From Trichobilharzia regenti (Eukaryota > Platyhelminthes > Trematoda > Strigeidida > Schistosomatidae), in the NCBI GenBank assembly GCA_944472135.2, contig OX235262.1:41219804-41283803 (forward strand): a DNA stretch of 64,000 nucleotides, read 5' to 3'. The translations under genes and the position numbers were made by a program. Shown piece after piece: positions 46,390 to 59,269 of this stretch (position 1 is the stretch's first letter; every line of letters begins with the position of its first letter). The notes beneath the pieces are model-generated. The model was given only the letters and a program-made list of their open reading frames with translations. It was not told where the DNA came from and did no database searches.

Positions 46390-46560
46390 TCAGGTGGATA
46401 ACGCTCTGGCGTTCGAAACTATGAGCACTGGGTTCGAGCCTCGGTGGAAACATCATCACTCACTGAGAGTTGCAGGTACATCCAGATGATGAGTCCCGAA
46501 TAGGACGAAATGCGCATCCTGGATTCTACTGCTAGTCACCGTCCACCAATTAAATAGTAA
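46390..46560 (+). ncRNA. Smalpha-like hammerhead ribozyme repeat, one core change
   Basis: After a B-box-like GGGTTCGAGCC come helix I ATCCAG/CTGGAT, helix II GTCC/GGAC, the GAAA box (46506-46510) and helix III TGC/GCA with an ATC cleavage triplet. The schistosome Smalpha hammerhead has this layout. The core CTGATGA reads ATGATGA here (from 46485), so the conserved C3 is A. As C3 pairs with G8 in the active core, cleavage is probably lost. Confidence 0.7.
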
Positions 46561-47382
46561 TCTGATGTCTGTTAGCAATTGCTAGTCGAGGAAGGTAATG
46601 GGTTGGCATGCGTAACACCATCTCAATCCTTTGCGCTTTCAAATATCATTGACTGACCATCCCTCATTACCTGATACTTTACGTCTAACCTCAAAATTAT
46701 TCACCCCATTCTGCCATAAATGGTGATGATGATAGAAACTATAAATCATAGGCTTTTGAAATGTAACTGTAGAAATAACTGAATAATAAGGATCGTGTAT
46801 TTTTGTGTCGAAACGTGTAAAGGTATGTAGCACAATTTTTTGTGAAATTATAAATGTATATCGCTGTCCAATCCCCTTCGCCTTTCAGTGGTTTCGATAG
46901 TGTTTAGCTAGTCAGGATTTAATTGGCGGGATCTTCCTCTGTCTAATTTTCTATCTATACAATTATTGAATATGTACAACTTAATAAAATGAAAATGTTC
47001 AGGTAGAATAACGTATACATAGAAAAGTTTTGAAGCCGTAAAAATAAGTCACATCATTAGTTACATAATTGTGATGAAAATCTTATCAGGATTACGCAAC
47101 ACATTGACGTCAATAAGAAAAAAAGTATGCATATAGTAAGAGATGAATTTTCAAGCATACATGAAAGGCGGGGAAATTAAGTTCAGTAGTAATTTCAGAT
47201 ATTCCTTGTCGATGAATACCAGTAAGTACAAAACCTAAGTTCATCCATGACTTCTTGTCCTTTACTTTAAATCAATACGATAATAATTGAGAACAATTCA
47301 CGATGGATAGTTTCCTAGATAATGACCATAGTGGGAACTTGATTGTTAGGATCCACTTTGCAAGAGAGATTTAAGGAGGACA

Positions 47383-47386
<4 letters not shown>
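46561..47386. other. Unassigned stretch
   Basis: No supported feature. Confidence 0.4.
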
Positions 47387-47421
<35 letters not shown>

Positions 47422-48230
47422 TCCCTTGGGTTGCGAGTGGAACATAAGGCTTCAACAACACATCTCCACTTTGTTCTGTTTTCTGCCTTCCTCTTCAGCT
47501 GGGTCCACGATTGACCATAATCTCTCACATCCACCCCACTACACGATCTCCTCCATGTCACCCTAGAGCGATCAACTCGTTGCTTCTCAATTGGGATTCG
47601 ACTTGAGCAATGGCCTGGCACGCGGTGTCATTCGATGGCCTGCTCAACGTATGCCCTATCTATCTGCATTTTCTCCTACTTATTTGCTGAGCTATCGGTT
47701 CTTGGTTGTTTTTTTACCAGCCAGAGTTTCTTGTTACTAATTCTTTCTGGCTGGTCATTTGATTTTCAGTATAGAGCCAATAAAGGTAGCTAGCTGTTGA
47801 TAAAGATTTGTTACTTGTTGGAAATTCCTTTTGTGACGCGCACGCCAAGTTTCTGACCCGTGTAGAAGAAGTAACTGACTTCACATTTGTTTTAAATAGA
47901 ATCCCAATCTTGTTGTTTATGCTGCGGCGGAGTGAAGAAGATTTGTAAACTTGTTTCAGGTTGATAAAGGAATATCTCGCCTTTCCGATTCTGACTTTGA
48001 CATCTCCTCCCTTTCCGCCTGTGGTTGAAACGATGTTTCCTAGATAAGTGAAGGATGTAACCTTTGTCAAATCTCTCCCGTTGATGGTGATTGGTTCTGG
48101 TTGTTGTTGTTGTTGTTGCTGCTGCTGTTCGTTGGTTATCTTTATCACCTCCGTCTTCTCTGTGTTCATAAGTAACAACAATTTTTGTTCCGCGAAGAAA
48201 TTTCTTTTCAATGACTTCATTTTCAAGCTG
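47387..48230 (-). mobile_element. RTE (SR2-like) family A 3' part, 5'-truncated
   Basis: The tail is an ATT repeat at 47387-47420 (AAT on the minus strand). The coding part (47714-48226) includes TEVIKITNE, a Gln run, then ITINGRDLTKVTSFTYLGNI, VSTTGG and KIGILFKTNVKSVTSS, the SR2-type region after the RT. The Gln run comes from a short GTT/GCT repeat (48101-48127). Frameshifts lie beyond KSVTSS. Confidence 0.65.
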
Positions 48231-48594
48231 TACAGTCGTATTTATATTACAGAAAAAGTTATTCAGTGGCACTAAATAATTGCTCAATCAATATACATAT
48301 ATAAAAGATAAGAATAACGATAATTAAAATGTTATAAGGGGTAGAGTTGAAGTAGATGGATTGCAAAATTATTAAAGATTGTTTTATGAGTGAATTGATA
48401 CCGAAAATATTTTAAATAAAATTGTCGAACGTTGTCTAAAAATTTTAGAAATTAGGAGTACGATTACGATAAGAATAAAGATGTGAAGTGAAGTGGAATG
48501 AATTCAAGTGGTAAAATAAAATAAAAACTTGAAAGAAGATTACTATGACCAAGGTAAAGAAAGGGGTTTCACAAAACGTTTTTAAACGCATAAT

Positions 48595-49365
48595 TTAGGT
48601 TTCTGTTCATGTATAGCTAAAGCTTCGGCTATGCATAAGTGAAGAAAACGTAAACTTTTGGAGCGATTCGATTTTGCCATTTTCGATTAACCGTTAAGGA
48701 TGAATCACATGGGGCTGAATGACCAGACTCTAACAGGTGATCACAAATAGACGACTTTGCAGTTCTACGTTCGACTTTCATTAACCAAACCGGATAGTGT
48801 TCAGCTACACGTTTTCGGAGAGTACGCTTACAACGTCCAATATAATCAGCTCCACAGGAGCAAGTAAATGAGTAAATGCACATAGATGAGGACATAAGCA
48901 GTAATCTATCCTTGACATAATGTCCAATCATATTTCGGCTGGTAAAAACTAGTTGCAAGTCAGCTTCATGAAAACAGCGTTTAATACATTTAGATAAACG
49001 GTTATTAATCAATTCCGAAATGGTGTCACCTTTGAATGCAAGACTCATAAACAGTTTTTTCTTTGGTACTGTGATTTGTCTAGGGGCGGATTCTTTCTTG
49101 ATGTTACGTTCAATAAACCTTGTAGGATATCCATTGTTAAAGAGATTTGATCGAAGGTTATCTAGTTCCCTATCGACTGTCTCTGTAGAGCAGATTTTAC
49201 AAATTCTGGAGCATAAGGAATGAATAAGATTTCTCTTTCTCCCTAAAGGTACCCAACTGTTGAAGTTAGTGTACTGTCCTGTGAATGTTGGCTTTCGGTA
49301 AATCGACCTTAACAGCGTGCCATTCTCTCTTCTTCTTCTCTCAATGTACACCAACAACACAGATT
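48595..49365 (-). pseudogene. Penelope-like element, C-terminal RT and GIY-YIG part
   Basis: The 243-codon ORF at 48629-49360 begins within the RT C-terminal part (SIYRKPTFTGQYTNFNSWVP, a Penelope hallmark region). It ends in a GIY-YIG nuclease domain (IYSFTCSCGADYIGRCKRTL then RKRVAEH, and CDHLLESGHS). In these elements the GIY-YIG nuclease cuts the target. The RT active-site half is missing (5' truncation). The start Met is nominal. Confidence 0.75.
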
Positions 49366-49902
49366 TAGACGCATGGCATTAGGCACTACCTAGTGTCGAA
49401 TCAAAATATCTTGTCTTATATAATGCATATTAAAATATATTAAATATTTCCTGAAAAATTGCAATAACGTTCGCCACGAAACTTAACAATCGAAATAACG
49501 TCAATATGTTTTCCTCCTTTACGTAGACGTTTCAATGTCACCATAGAAGTCATAATCAATGCCGTTAAGCAGGATATTTATTGACTATAATTCAACTGAC
49601 AAGTATTTATCATTTTACCATTATTCTCGGTTTTCTTTATTGATCTTCTTTATTTTATTTGTGTAGTTTATATTCATGCATAAGTCTTTATTTTTCTGTC
49701 TTTCAGATAAAATGAAGTTAACTGGTGCACATATGTTTATATATACGTCCACGTTATATCGCATAGTTTTTCTTCTGCTTACTACTTGCTTACGATGCGT
49801 TTTTAGGTGTTAATCTATTCGGATTTAAGTTCGGTTTTCTGTGGAATTTACCGGCCTACAGTTTCGTGCAAACCATATCACACTTCAGATCTCATCTACA
49901 GA

Positions 49903-49942
<40 letters not shown>

Positions 49943-50747
49943 GCAGTTACTTGTGAATAGACCACACACATTGTTGCAGTAATAGACTACTGGCGATCAA
50001 CTACCTTTGAATGCCCTGATTTCTCTTCGATTTCATTTCTTTTACAACTGATTCTCTCTCTCTCTCTGTCCCTCTTTTCCTCTCTCTATCCTATGAAATT
50101 TTTGAAATTTATTCTTTCAATATAATCTCCACTGAAAATATGGTGTAGTAGTGATATTCCGCTAGACATTTCATTTTGCTGTGTCTTTCAGTATTTTTTG
50201 TTAACATATTGTAAAAGGAAAGATCGAATGAATTCCAAACGACCTATTTATTAGTTTACATTTTAATCAGTTTGTACCAATGTATATTCTCCCGTGTTCC
50301 CTCCCCCCACTTTGTCTCGAATTTTTTTCTAAAGTATTGCATTATCATTGTCATGACAAGTTTCTCAATTCTTAAATGGCTGACGTATGTGTATGTATAT
50401 GCGCGTGCATGTATGCATGCGTGTGTGTATGTGGGTGTGTCTGTTTGTTTGTTTGTTGAAATGTCCAGAATTTCTCAGGACAATCTCATATCCATCTTCT
50501 TTCCTTTACCTTGAAAAGATTAATTGAAACTGTAATAATTCCCTTCTCCGTCTTCCTGTCATGTTGTATTCTTTTTCTCTCTGATTTGTTTCTTCTTCTG
50601 GGCTGTATCTTCCATTGTTATGCTGTTTTTTGTGGAAAAAATTCGTGAAGATTGTTGATTAAAACAGAAAACGTATATTTTTGTCTCATTATAGTTGTTT
50701 CGTTCTTTTGATATTGTGATTATATGATTCATTGGCTTAAGTAGTAG
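49366..50747. repeat. Unassigned stretch with microsatellites
   Basis: AT repeat at about 49905-49940, CT repeat near 50048-50065, GT-rich segment near 50395-50450. No gene is seen. Confidence 0.5.
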
Positions 50748-51058
50748 TGTAACAATCGAAGACAAAGGCCAGGTAACAGATCGTTTATTATGGAAATCAA
50801 CACGTATTTATAGATTTTCAAGTACATATTACAGATTATTGTTAACAGAAAAACAGTCTTCTGATTGGTTGTTTCTCACAGAAAGTTAACCTTGCATCTC
50901 TTTGTGACTGTTTCTTGAATATCAGATCATCTATATGTTAACTGTATCCGCCTACGCAAAGCCTTTCTTCTCATTTTTCTCACGACCACTATTGGGAACA
51001 TAAGCATTGACGTAAACTACTGTTCACCAATTTTGACTAACAGCCAGCTCTCACCACA
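50748..51058 (-). mobile_element. Solo Gypsy-type LTR
   Basis: 311 bp, TGTAACAATCGAAGACAAAG at the left end and CTCTCACCACA at the right, matching the mini-Gypsy LTR with divergence. The flanks GTAG and GTGG are a possible, one-mismatch target duplication. No coding sequence is attached. Confidence 0.8.
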
Positions 51059-52394
51059 GTGGTAGCTAGTCGGCTTTCAGGAAAATGGATCCCAGTTCCA
51101 AAGCCTGCTCCGCTTACTTCAGCCCCGGAGCAGCGGATGGGGATGAAGCAACTGAAGAGTATTATGTCATCCCTTTTTTAACAATAACTATAGCTCGTAT
51201 AGGCTGGTACCTGTAACATCTATTTCAGTTGAGTTTTTGATATTCCTAAGAAGTGTCATGAATAAAAGACGTGCAGAATTATGCGATTGGCCTTAAGTTC
51301 TATCATCTCTATGTTATATCACTGTAGCATTAAGCGACTATATGGATTTATGGTCTGACCACCGCAATAAATGTTTTCCAAATTAGTTTTCGTAAAGCCA
51401 ACAAATTTCGTGTTAACGAAATACTCAGTTACTCATTCTGTGTGGTTAACGCATATCCCTACAATTTCGGTGATGAAATTTCATTGGCAAATTGTTATTT
51501 TATTTTATTATTTATTAAAACACAAATTTGGTTCATTGTGGGCACCAAGAGATACGCTACACAAAATATTTCAGTGTGTGTATGTGCGACGGTTGGGATA
51601 CTGCTTGGACGCCTAGACCTAATCAGGTTAATCCCAAACCTTCGAATTGAAGTCACATCCATGAGGCGGTGGAATGGCGTCACCAGCTGCTTTCTAATGG
51701 TTTCTGATGACCAAATCACGTTCATGCATATATCGATCCGTTTGGATTTTGGTGCTCTTGTTACACCACAGGTTTGGAATCAGGGTTTAGCAGCTCCTTC
51801 CTCTAGGTTGACCTCTATTTCTACAAGTCCAGTTGTGTAAGCGCCGAACTTTCACATTCGTAATTTTACTTTTATAAGGAACACTCCCACTGAGTAAAGA
51901 TAGTGAATAGGAGTACTACTTACCTGCCAGAGACTATTAACGCATGGTCACAGAAAAGAGCATTTCAAGAGGAAGACCGAAGTGTACCCGTCCGCGGATG
52001 TACCAGATCGTTTATAGAGGGAAAGTACGATTGAATTAGTCCTATGTTTATGACTGCAAATCGGTGGGCTCCTTATGTCTTCAACATTCAAAAGCTGATG
52101 TGTCACCATCAAAGAGTAGGCTTTTAGTGTCAATTAACACCTTGTAGTTATGATGCTGTACAAATGTATTAAAATTATAGTTGCTGTATCTTTCTCATGA
52201 GGTCGTACGTAAGTTGAACAAAGTTCTCGAAATTTTAATTCTTAACACTTCATGTAGTACACAAGAAGGTATGATTACATCTACGTGTAATGAAAAAAGT
52301 AACTAATTTCTCACATTCGCATACCAAATACTAGAAATAGCGATTGAATGTATACTGATTTTTAACAAATCGTAAAGATGTCTAGGATGTTTTC
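51059..52394. other. Unassigned stretch
   Basis: An ORF of 132 codons (51442-51840) has no recognisable domain and overlaps ORFs in other frames. I do not call a gene. Confidence 0.4.
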
Positions 52395-52620
52395 TACCCA
52401 AGTGGGCGTAAGACTTCAAACTTTTGTAGTTCCAATAACGGTGGCATTGTGTTTACTGGGTAGGATTGCTGGCCTCATGCTCTATCTTTCATCTTATTTT
52501 TTCGGGCTTACCACCGACTAGGTAAGGTATAGAAGTGCATCGGACAGAAATCGAATCTGTTCTCCCGCATAGCTGGTGAGCATTCTACCCGTGAACCATC
52601 AATGAGCTCTAGGGTTTTTG
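52395..52620 (-). mobile_element. tRNA-derived SINE, copy 3
   Basis: On the minus strand a B-box-like GATTCGATTTC is followed by GAGCATGAGGCCAGCAATCC, the same body as copies 1 and 2. Confidence 0.55.
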
Positions 52621-53084
52621 TTCAAGAAAAATTAACTGACGAAGAATCGATGATAAAAGTCCTAGTCTAAGAATAGAACGATGGTAAATTGCTTAACAGC
52701 GTTGATAACATTCCATCAGTCAAAAAGATACTTCTTTTATGTGCTTTTAGGTATTTTTGTTTCTGCATGCTCTAATATCTCAGGTCACTTTTCAATCAGT
52801 CGAGTATCCACGTCTTTCCTTATGACCTAATTGTTTCCATAAATATACTGTTGCCTTATCTGCATGGCGGCACTGAAGAATACGACTTTAGTAGTTAATA
52901 GAGCTTGACGTTAAATCATGAACTGACATCAGTTAGAAACTAGTTGAAAGCCAGACGATACTGGATGACAGTTTCACCGTAACTCGGTATTTTCAGCACC
53001 AAGTACCTATTACAACACCTGAAGTTGAACCCAGGACCTTCGAGTTGGGGTTACATTTAGTTAACTATTCTGCTACTAGGACGG
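52621..53084. other. Unassigned stretch
   Basis: Part of 52990-53070 may be a decayed SINE (AAGTTGAACCCAGGA). Otherwise nothing recognised. Confidence 0.3.
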
Positions 53085-53755
53085 ACGCTCCGTCCTCCTT
53101 TATGGTTGTGAGACCTGGCCACTGAGAGTGGAAGACATGAAGAGGCTGACTAGCTGTCTTTGATCATAGGTGCCTGCGCTCTATTTCCCGTGTAAAGTGG
53201 CATAATAAGGTGAGCAAAATGGAGGTTAGGCGTAGAATTCTAGGTAAACAGGGGAAATCAATCAACGAAGTCGTGAAGTTACAAAGACTGAGATGGTTAG
53301 GACATGTGTTGCGTTTGCCAAGTCATTGCCTCCCTCGACTAGCAATGTTAGCGGATATAAGGTCAGGCTGGAAAAAAGCTAGCGGCGGTCAAACCAAAAC
53401 ATGGCTTCATCAGTCAATGAAATCCACAACAGTTGGTCTAAGCCGCGTAGGAAGGTGTAGACTTCCAGGCTGGGGTCCTCGGGACGGTAAAAATCTATGG
53501 TTGGTAACAATTGGTGACATGGCTCAAAACCGTTCTCAGTGGCGCAGATGCATCCACTCCTTGTGACCTATGATCTCCAATGAAACTGTTTTGTTCTTCG
53601 TTATTACTCTTCCTTTGTCTCACACCTCTGCTTACTGTCTCTATTATGCTTTTCTTGTACTTTCTTCTCTTGCTTCGCGTGCTACACGGAGTGTGGCGAC
53701 TTGAACTTCCTCATATTTGTGCAAAGTTCTATGTCGAAAACAGACAGACAGGACG
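53085..53755 (+). mobile_element. RTE-like family B 3' part
   Basis: RSVLLYG-type start with a frameshift near 53150, then VRRRILGKQGKSINEVVKLQ, LRWLGHVLRLPSHCLPRLAM, SGWKKASGGQTKTWLHQSMK and the 3' UTR ending in a CAGACAG repeat. This copy is the best match for the insert at 5165-5561. Confidence 0.75.
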
Positions 53756-53911
53756 GAATCCAATGACCCATGAGTTTTAACTTCTGCCAGTCTTTGCATT
53801 AGTGCTCACGCCTGACTTGGTGAAAAACTCTGGTCACAACTCACTAGAAGTCTAGATTACTTAATCTTTTGGTCAGTCACTAGTGATCGTTGGGTTTATT
53901 TTCAGGTGTAT

Positions 53912-54905
53912 TATTATTGTTATTCCCTCGAGTTCCGAGTGGAGCATAGTGTTTCAACAGCGCATCTCCAATTCATCGTGATCTCTGAAGTCCTCTTTGG
54001 CCGGATCTGCGGTTGCTTATATAACCTTTCATTTTCTCTTCACATAGTCTCATCCATGTCACCCTCAGACCAATGCCCAACTCGTTTCCCAGCATGGCTG
54101 TAATCGGCGGCCTGGCTTACGATACCAACTAACAGTCTCCTCAACCGGTGTCCGACCCATCTCCATTTTCTTTGGGATATTTGTTGAACAATGAACTCTT
54201 GGTTGGTTCGTTTCCAGCCAGAATTTCTCGTTGTTAATCCTCTCTCATCATCTTATCTTCAGTATCGAGACTAAACAAGTGTTGCTGAAAGTCTGTCTGT
54301 AATGCATTTTGTGACGCGCCAAGTCGCTGACCCATATATAGCAACCGACTTAACATTGGTGTTGAAAATCCGAATTATGCTGTTTATGCTGAATGCAGCA
54401 AATTTGTACAATGATTTCAGAATGATGACGGTCTGTTTTGCCTTTCCTATCCTGGCTTTAACATCTTCACGCGTGCCGCCTGTAGCTGAAACAACGCTGC
54501 CTAAATAAGTGAAGCAAATGACCTCTTTCAAATTTGTTCCTTTGATAGCTATTGGTGCTTATTGATTTTGTTGCTTCGATGTCTTTATCACCTCTACCTT
54601 CTCTACGTTCACTTGAAGTCCAGTCTTCGCTGTCCGCCTTTTCCACCAATTTGTTGGTTTGTGCCTGTGGATCTTCGAGTTTAAACGACATTAGAAGCAA
54701 ATTGTCCACGAAATCTAGATCTTCTAGAGTTTTCTTATCAGTTCAACATATTCCTGTCTTTTCGCTCCCTACAGTCCGACTCATGATCCAGTCCATCGCA
54801 ATCAGGAATATCGTCGGTGATAGTGAGCAGCCTTGTTTTACTTCTGTCTTCACTTCAAAAGTTTCGCCGAGTTTTTCTCTATGGACCAATTGACATGTGG
54901 CACTG
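53912..54905 (-). mobile_element. RTE (SR2-like) family A fragment
   Basis: The tail on the minus strand is AAT-rich (53912-53930). The coding part has KEVICFTYLGSVVSATGGTR, EDVKARIGKAKQTVIILKSL and IIRIFNTNVKSVAIYGSATW. Upstream RT pieces are visible to about 54900. Broken by frameshifts. Confidence 0.65.
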
Positions 54906-55680
54906 TCATAAAGGTGTTTATTGAGGTTGATTTACTTTATTCTCAACCGTGTGTCCCTGAAAACCAACACCTGAATATTAAATAGGGCTCCAGGGAGGCT
55001 AGACTGTACGATCAAAGAAAAAAACTATCATACTAGAGAAAGACGAAAATTGGAGTTGTAGTCAAGGAGACGTATTTATTAGAATGAATATCAGTCATTT
55101 GGACAAACGTAAATTTCATAAGCTTTTCTGACAACTGAAAGTTAACCAAATGGGCAAAACATTGGAACATCTCTATTGCGTGTATTCCTTTAGCCACTAG
55201 TATTTTCAACGCTTCCATACAAACCTTAATCCGTATTCTAAAAAAAAACAGGAGTTACCCACTCCTTCCCCATGAAACCCAAACAGCAAAATCTTCCCTA
55301 TTAGAGGTTCACTATAAAGGTTGAAATCTTAAGATTATAGTGGATTATGTCATATCACGGTAATGGTAAATCTTCGTCCATGAATAATACAGAACTAACT
55401 GAAAAGAAACCAACATGTCTTAAAAGTTACTGTGAAAATATTATTACATGCTAGAAACAGTTAATAGGATAGTGTGAAAACAAAAATTCCTCATTATGAA
55501 ATTCTGTACTTGGGCTTCATGGCTGATATTATCAAAGAAAGGTATGTGTTTAGCCAACTATAGACCGTTTATGAATAACCGAATGTAACAAGACGGCGTA
55601 CCACGTAGCGAAGGTGATTGGTTAAGTTCCTGCAGCTTAACTAGGTTGCTATAACAGCGAACATCAATAGCCGAAGATAA
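54906..55680. other. Unassigned stretch
   Basis: No supported feature. A short SINE-like piece (CCAACACCTGAATATTAAA) is near 54962-54982. Confidence 0.35.
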
Positions 55681-57410
55681 ATGTTAGCTTTAACTGCGCA
55701 TATCAGTTTACGTACGCTTTTGGGTGACACTGGAGACAGTTTACTGTCTGCATTAACTGAGGTACTAGGCAGCGTCTGGGAATCAGAAGAAGTCCCATCG
55801 GGTTGGTGTAAGTCACTGATTATCCCCATATACAAGAAGGGAGACAAGTCTTCCTGTGATAATCACAGACGGATTAGCTTGACTAATATAGTATCTAAAG
55901 TCTTAGGCTCAATAATCATGCGTAGACTAAGTGGTGCTCGGGCGGCACAAACACGAGAGAGCCAGGCAGGCTTTAGACCAGGAAGAGGGTGTATTGATCA
56001 TATCTTCACCCTCCGACAGATTCTAGAACATAGTCATTCCTACCGGCGTCCAACAGTCATTATATTTCTTGACCTAAAGGCGGCATTCAATTCTGTCGAC
56101 CGAGAGGTACTCTGGCGATGCTTGGCCGTGAAAGGAAGTCCGAGAAAATACATTTCACTGATTAAGGCACTCTACTCGTACTCATACATCCAGGTGAGGG
56201 CTTACGGCGAGTTGTCATCTGAACTGGTGACGACTAGTGGTGTCCGTCAAGGATGCCCATTATCCCCTTTTCTATTCAACTTCATCATAGATGTACTAAT
56301 TGACTTAACCCTAAGTGACTTCAGCGACTCAGGGATTGACTTGCTACCAGGGAATAATCTCGTTGACTTAGAATATGCAGACGATATAGTCCGCTGACAA
56401 AATGCAGAGTCTTCTAAACACCTTGAGCTGCAATCTACAAATGTTTGGCAAGCGATTCGCTCCCGCCAAATGCAAGATGATGTTACAGGACTGGACTACA
56501 TCGACGCCTAGTTTAAAAATAGGAAGTGAAGTGGTAGAGCACGTTGACCGCTTCACTTATTTGGGAAGTACCATCAGCCAGTGCCAACGGGTTGATCTCT
56601 GACGAAATCTCAGCACAGATACAGAGGGCTAGTTTCGCATTTGCCAGTTTACGCCGTCTCTGGAGTAGACGTGATATCCGGCTATCGACCAAAGGGCGGG
56701 TGTACTGCTCACCAGTCCGCTCCGTCCTCCTTTATGGCCAGCTGTGAGACGTGGCCATTGACAGTGGAAGACATGAAGATGCTGACTAGCTGTCTTTGAT
56801 CATAGGTGCCTGCGTTCTATCTCTCATGTGAAGTGGTATAATAGGGTGAGCAAAATTTGAGGTTAGGCGTCGAGTTCTACGTAAGGAGAGGAAATCAATT
56901 GACGAGGCTGTGAAGCCACATCGACTGAGCTGGTTAGGACATGTGTTACGGATGCCTGCCTAGTCATCGCCTTCCTCAACTAGCAATGTTAGCTGACATA
57001 GGGTCAGACTGGAAAAAAGCTAGCGGAGGCCAAACAAAAACATGGCTTCATCAGTCAATGAAATCCACAACAGCTGGTCTAAGCCAGCCACGTAGGAAGG
57101 TGTAGACTTCCTGGTTGGGGTCTCCGGCACGGTAAAAACAAATGGTTGGAAACAATTGGTGACATGGCTCAAAATCGTTCTCAGTGGCGCAAATGCATCC
57201 ACTCCTTGTGTTTTCCAATGAAACTATATTGTTCTTCGTTACTTCTACTTCTTTGTCTCACACCTGTGTTTACTGTCGCTATTATGCATTTCTTCTACTT
57301 TCTCCTCTTGCTTCGTGTGCTACAAGGAGGGAGTGTGGAAACTTGAACTGCCGCACATTGGTGCGAAGTTGTATGTCGAAAACAAACAGACAGACGTGTA
57401 GCTGTGACGC
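55681..57410 (+). pseudogene. RTE-like family B element, RT to 3' end, broken
   Basis: The longest family B copy. The RT is readable from 55690 to 56394: GWCKSLIIPIYKKGDKSSCD, RRISLTNIVSKVLGSII, QAGFRPGRGCIDHIF, IFLDLKAAFNSVD, GVRQGCPLSPFLFNFIID and an intact YADD (before 56395). A TGA follows at 56395. After that, coding segments continue in shifting frames (VDRFTYLGSTISQCQ, then YCSPVRSVLLYG) to the 3' UTR and its CAGACAGACG tail near 57400. The endonuclease and N-terminus are absent (5' truncation). Confidence 0.8.
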
Positions 57411-57425
57411 AGATAGGTATACTAG

Positions 57426-57743
57426 TGTAACGACAGAAGACAACAGATAGTTTATTGAGAAAATCAACAGATATTTAAAGATTTTTACGTAGATTATTAT
57501 GATTCGTTATTATTAGCAGAGAAGCAACATCTTCCGATTGGTTGTTTTCCTACTGAAGGTTATTCTATCATCTCTTTGTTGCCGTTTCTTAGACAGTCCG
57601 GTGATATATCTGTACATCGTATCCGCCCACTGTAAGTCTGCTGTGATTGGTTGTTGAGTTCTTTAAGGTTAGGCTTTGTTCTTGCTTTTTTTCATAACCC
57701 GATTTGGGACGTAAATTGCTGTTTGCAAACAGCTCTCACTATA
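57426..57743 (-). mobile_element. Solo Gypsy-type LTR, diverged
   Basis: About 318 bp from TGTAACGACAGAAGACAACAG to CTCTCACTATA (CACCACA in younger copies). It retains CCAAT-type boxes (GATTGGTTG twice). Flanks CTAG and TTAG may be a decayed target duplication. Confidence 0.75.
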
Positions 57744-57764
57744 TTAGAAGAACAACAAAGGAGA

Positions 57765-58200
57765 TAATCCACTGGCCAGGATTTCTCACTAGAGCCCAGG
57801 TAACTGCCTACCTGAATAGGGCTAGTCGCTTGTGAGCGTCAGACTGATATTCAAGTATTAGTTTGCAAGGATGTGATTTGATTGGTTAGAGGATTTCATC
57901 ATGAGCTGACATCGGTAAGAGAACCATTGGAAAACCTGGGAGTACTAGAGCAGTACCCAATGGCCTAATGATTTATGAGCTAATCTTGTAACCCTAAGGT
58001 CCCCAGTTCGAACCCGATGGGTGCGTATCGATCAAGAGCCCGAAACTAGACCGAAACAGATTTCCAGTACTCCCTGAAGGTTTCCAATGGTTCTCCAACC
58101 TATGTCAGCTTAAGATGAAATCCTGCAACTAGTCAAATCAAATCCCTGCAAACCAACACTTGAATATCAATCTGATGCTCACCAGTGTCTGGCTCTTTTC
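57765..58200. repeat. Fold-back pair of SINE-like repeats
   Basis: The left part (about 57850-57960) reappears in reverse complement at about 58060-58165 (for example GAGAACCATTGGAAA against TTTCCAATGGTTCTC). Between them is a tRNA-like piece with B box AGTTCGAACCC. A single fragment of the same family lies near 39215-39330. Confidence 0.65.
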
Positions 58201-58273
58201 AGGTAAAAAAGTTCTTGTCTTAGATTATCTTAACAATACTGAAAAGTCTACAATTAAGGGGAAATAAATCTTT

Positions 58274-58590
58274 GAATAGTGGATTCACACGACATCTCAT
58301 TTTCGTGCTCGAGAACATCTCCAAGCATGGCTAAGTAAAGGTGTAGTGAAAATTATTAACAGCTCGATATTGGAACATCTGGTGCAAACCGGTCACAAAG
58401 CCAGCGTAGAAGAATCCTTCTCTATATTATACCAGGTGCCAAATAAATTTCCAAAAACATCGAAGCACCGCAGGCCCCAAACAGCAGAGGCTATTACGAT
58501 TCGCCTCAAACAACCAGCGCTCTGTATTCAAAAGAAGCAAGTCCAGCCCCTACTATTGCCCTGGCCTTCAGTAGAAACTATAAACTCATG
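58274..58590 (+). pseudogene. Penelope-like element, C-terminal GIY-YIG fragment
   Basis: Reading SHFRAREHLQAWLSKGVVK, then SSILEHLVQTGHKASVEESF, like the end of the GIY-YIG domain at 48629-49360. Open to 58591, 5'-truncated. Confidence 0.6.
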
Positions 58591-58743
58591 AATTTGTAAT
58601 ATTATCTTTCCTAATTTTCCTGACATTCAGCTTATTTTTGATGTTGATGTGATTCAGCTGTAATCTATCAATATTATTGATTCGATGTTATTTAAACAAC
58701 AACATTAATGTTGTTCATAACACTAACTCATTCATTCACTATA

Positions 58744-58786
<43 letters not shown>

Positions 58787-58790
58787 ACTG
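58744..58790. repeat. AT microsatellite
   Basis: About 20 TA units. Confidence 0.9.
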
Positions 58791-59269
58791 TAGAGTAATA
58801 ATAATAAACTGTAGATTAGTAATAATCATACAGAATGGAATTATCAGTGTTTGTACTTATCGCAATAATTTATTCCACTTTATAAGTAAATAAACAATAT
58901 TAAAAAAGATAAAACCTCAAAAATATAAGTTAACAGAAAAACAATACATGCAATATGTCGTCATTTATATACAGATTTAAAAGTAGGTTTATAAGCTGTT
59001 CTCCTAACATTTCCCTTTTCACACAACAGCCGGACTAAATATGGCACAGTAGGATTTTTATATTTATCCGTGAGGGCATAAATTCATATGAGACTACTAC
59101 TCTGGTTTCACCTGAAGAAATCCTAGGAGAAAGTTGAGGATGAAGAGGATATTCCGCATTAGACAAGACGATTTCAGATAATTGCTTGCAAGAAATAAAA
59201 TGCCTGTCAACAATAATGTTAGTTAATTGATGAGTGAAAGGTAGTAACCCCGCTTACAGCCTACAGGAC
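58791..59269. other. Unassigned AT-rich stretch
   Basis: No supported feature. Confidence 0.4.

Noticed and set aside
48101..48127. Poly-Gln host protein
   Set aside because: The Gln run is a short repeat inside an RTE (SR2-like) ORF fragment.
49905..49940. AT repeat as an origin or regulatory element
   Set aside because: An ordinary microsatellite with no supporting context.
51442..51840. 132-codon ORF as a gene
   Set aside because: No domain, no splice context, and competing ORFs in other frames.
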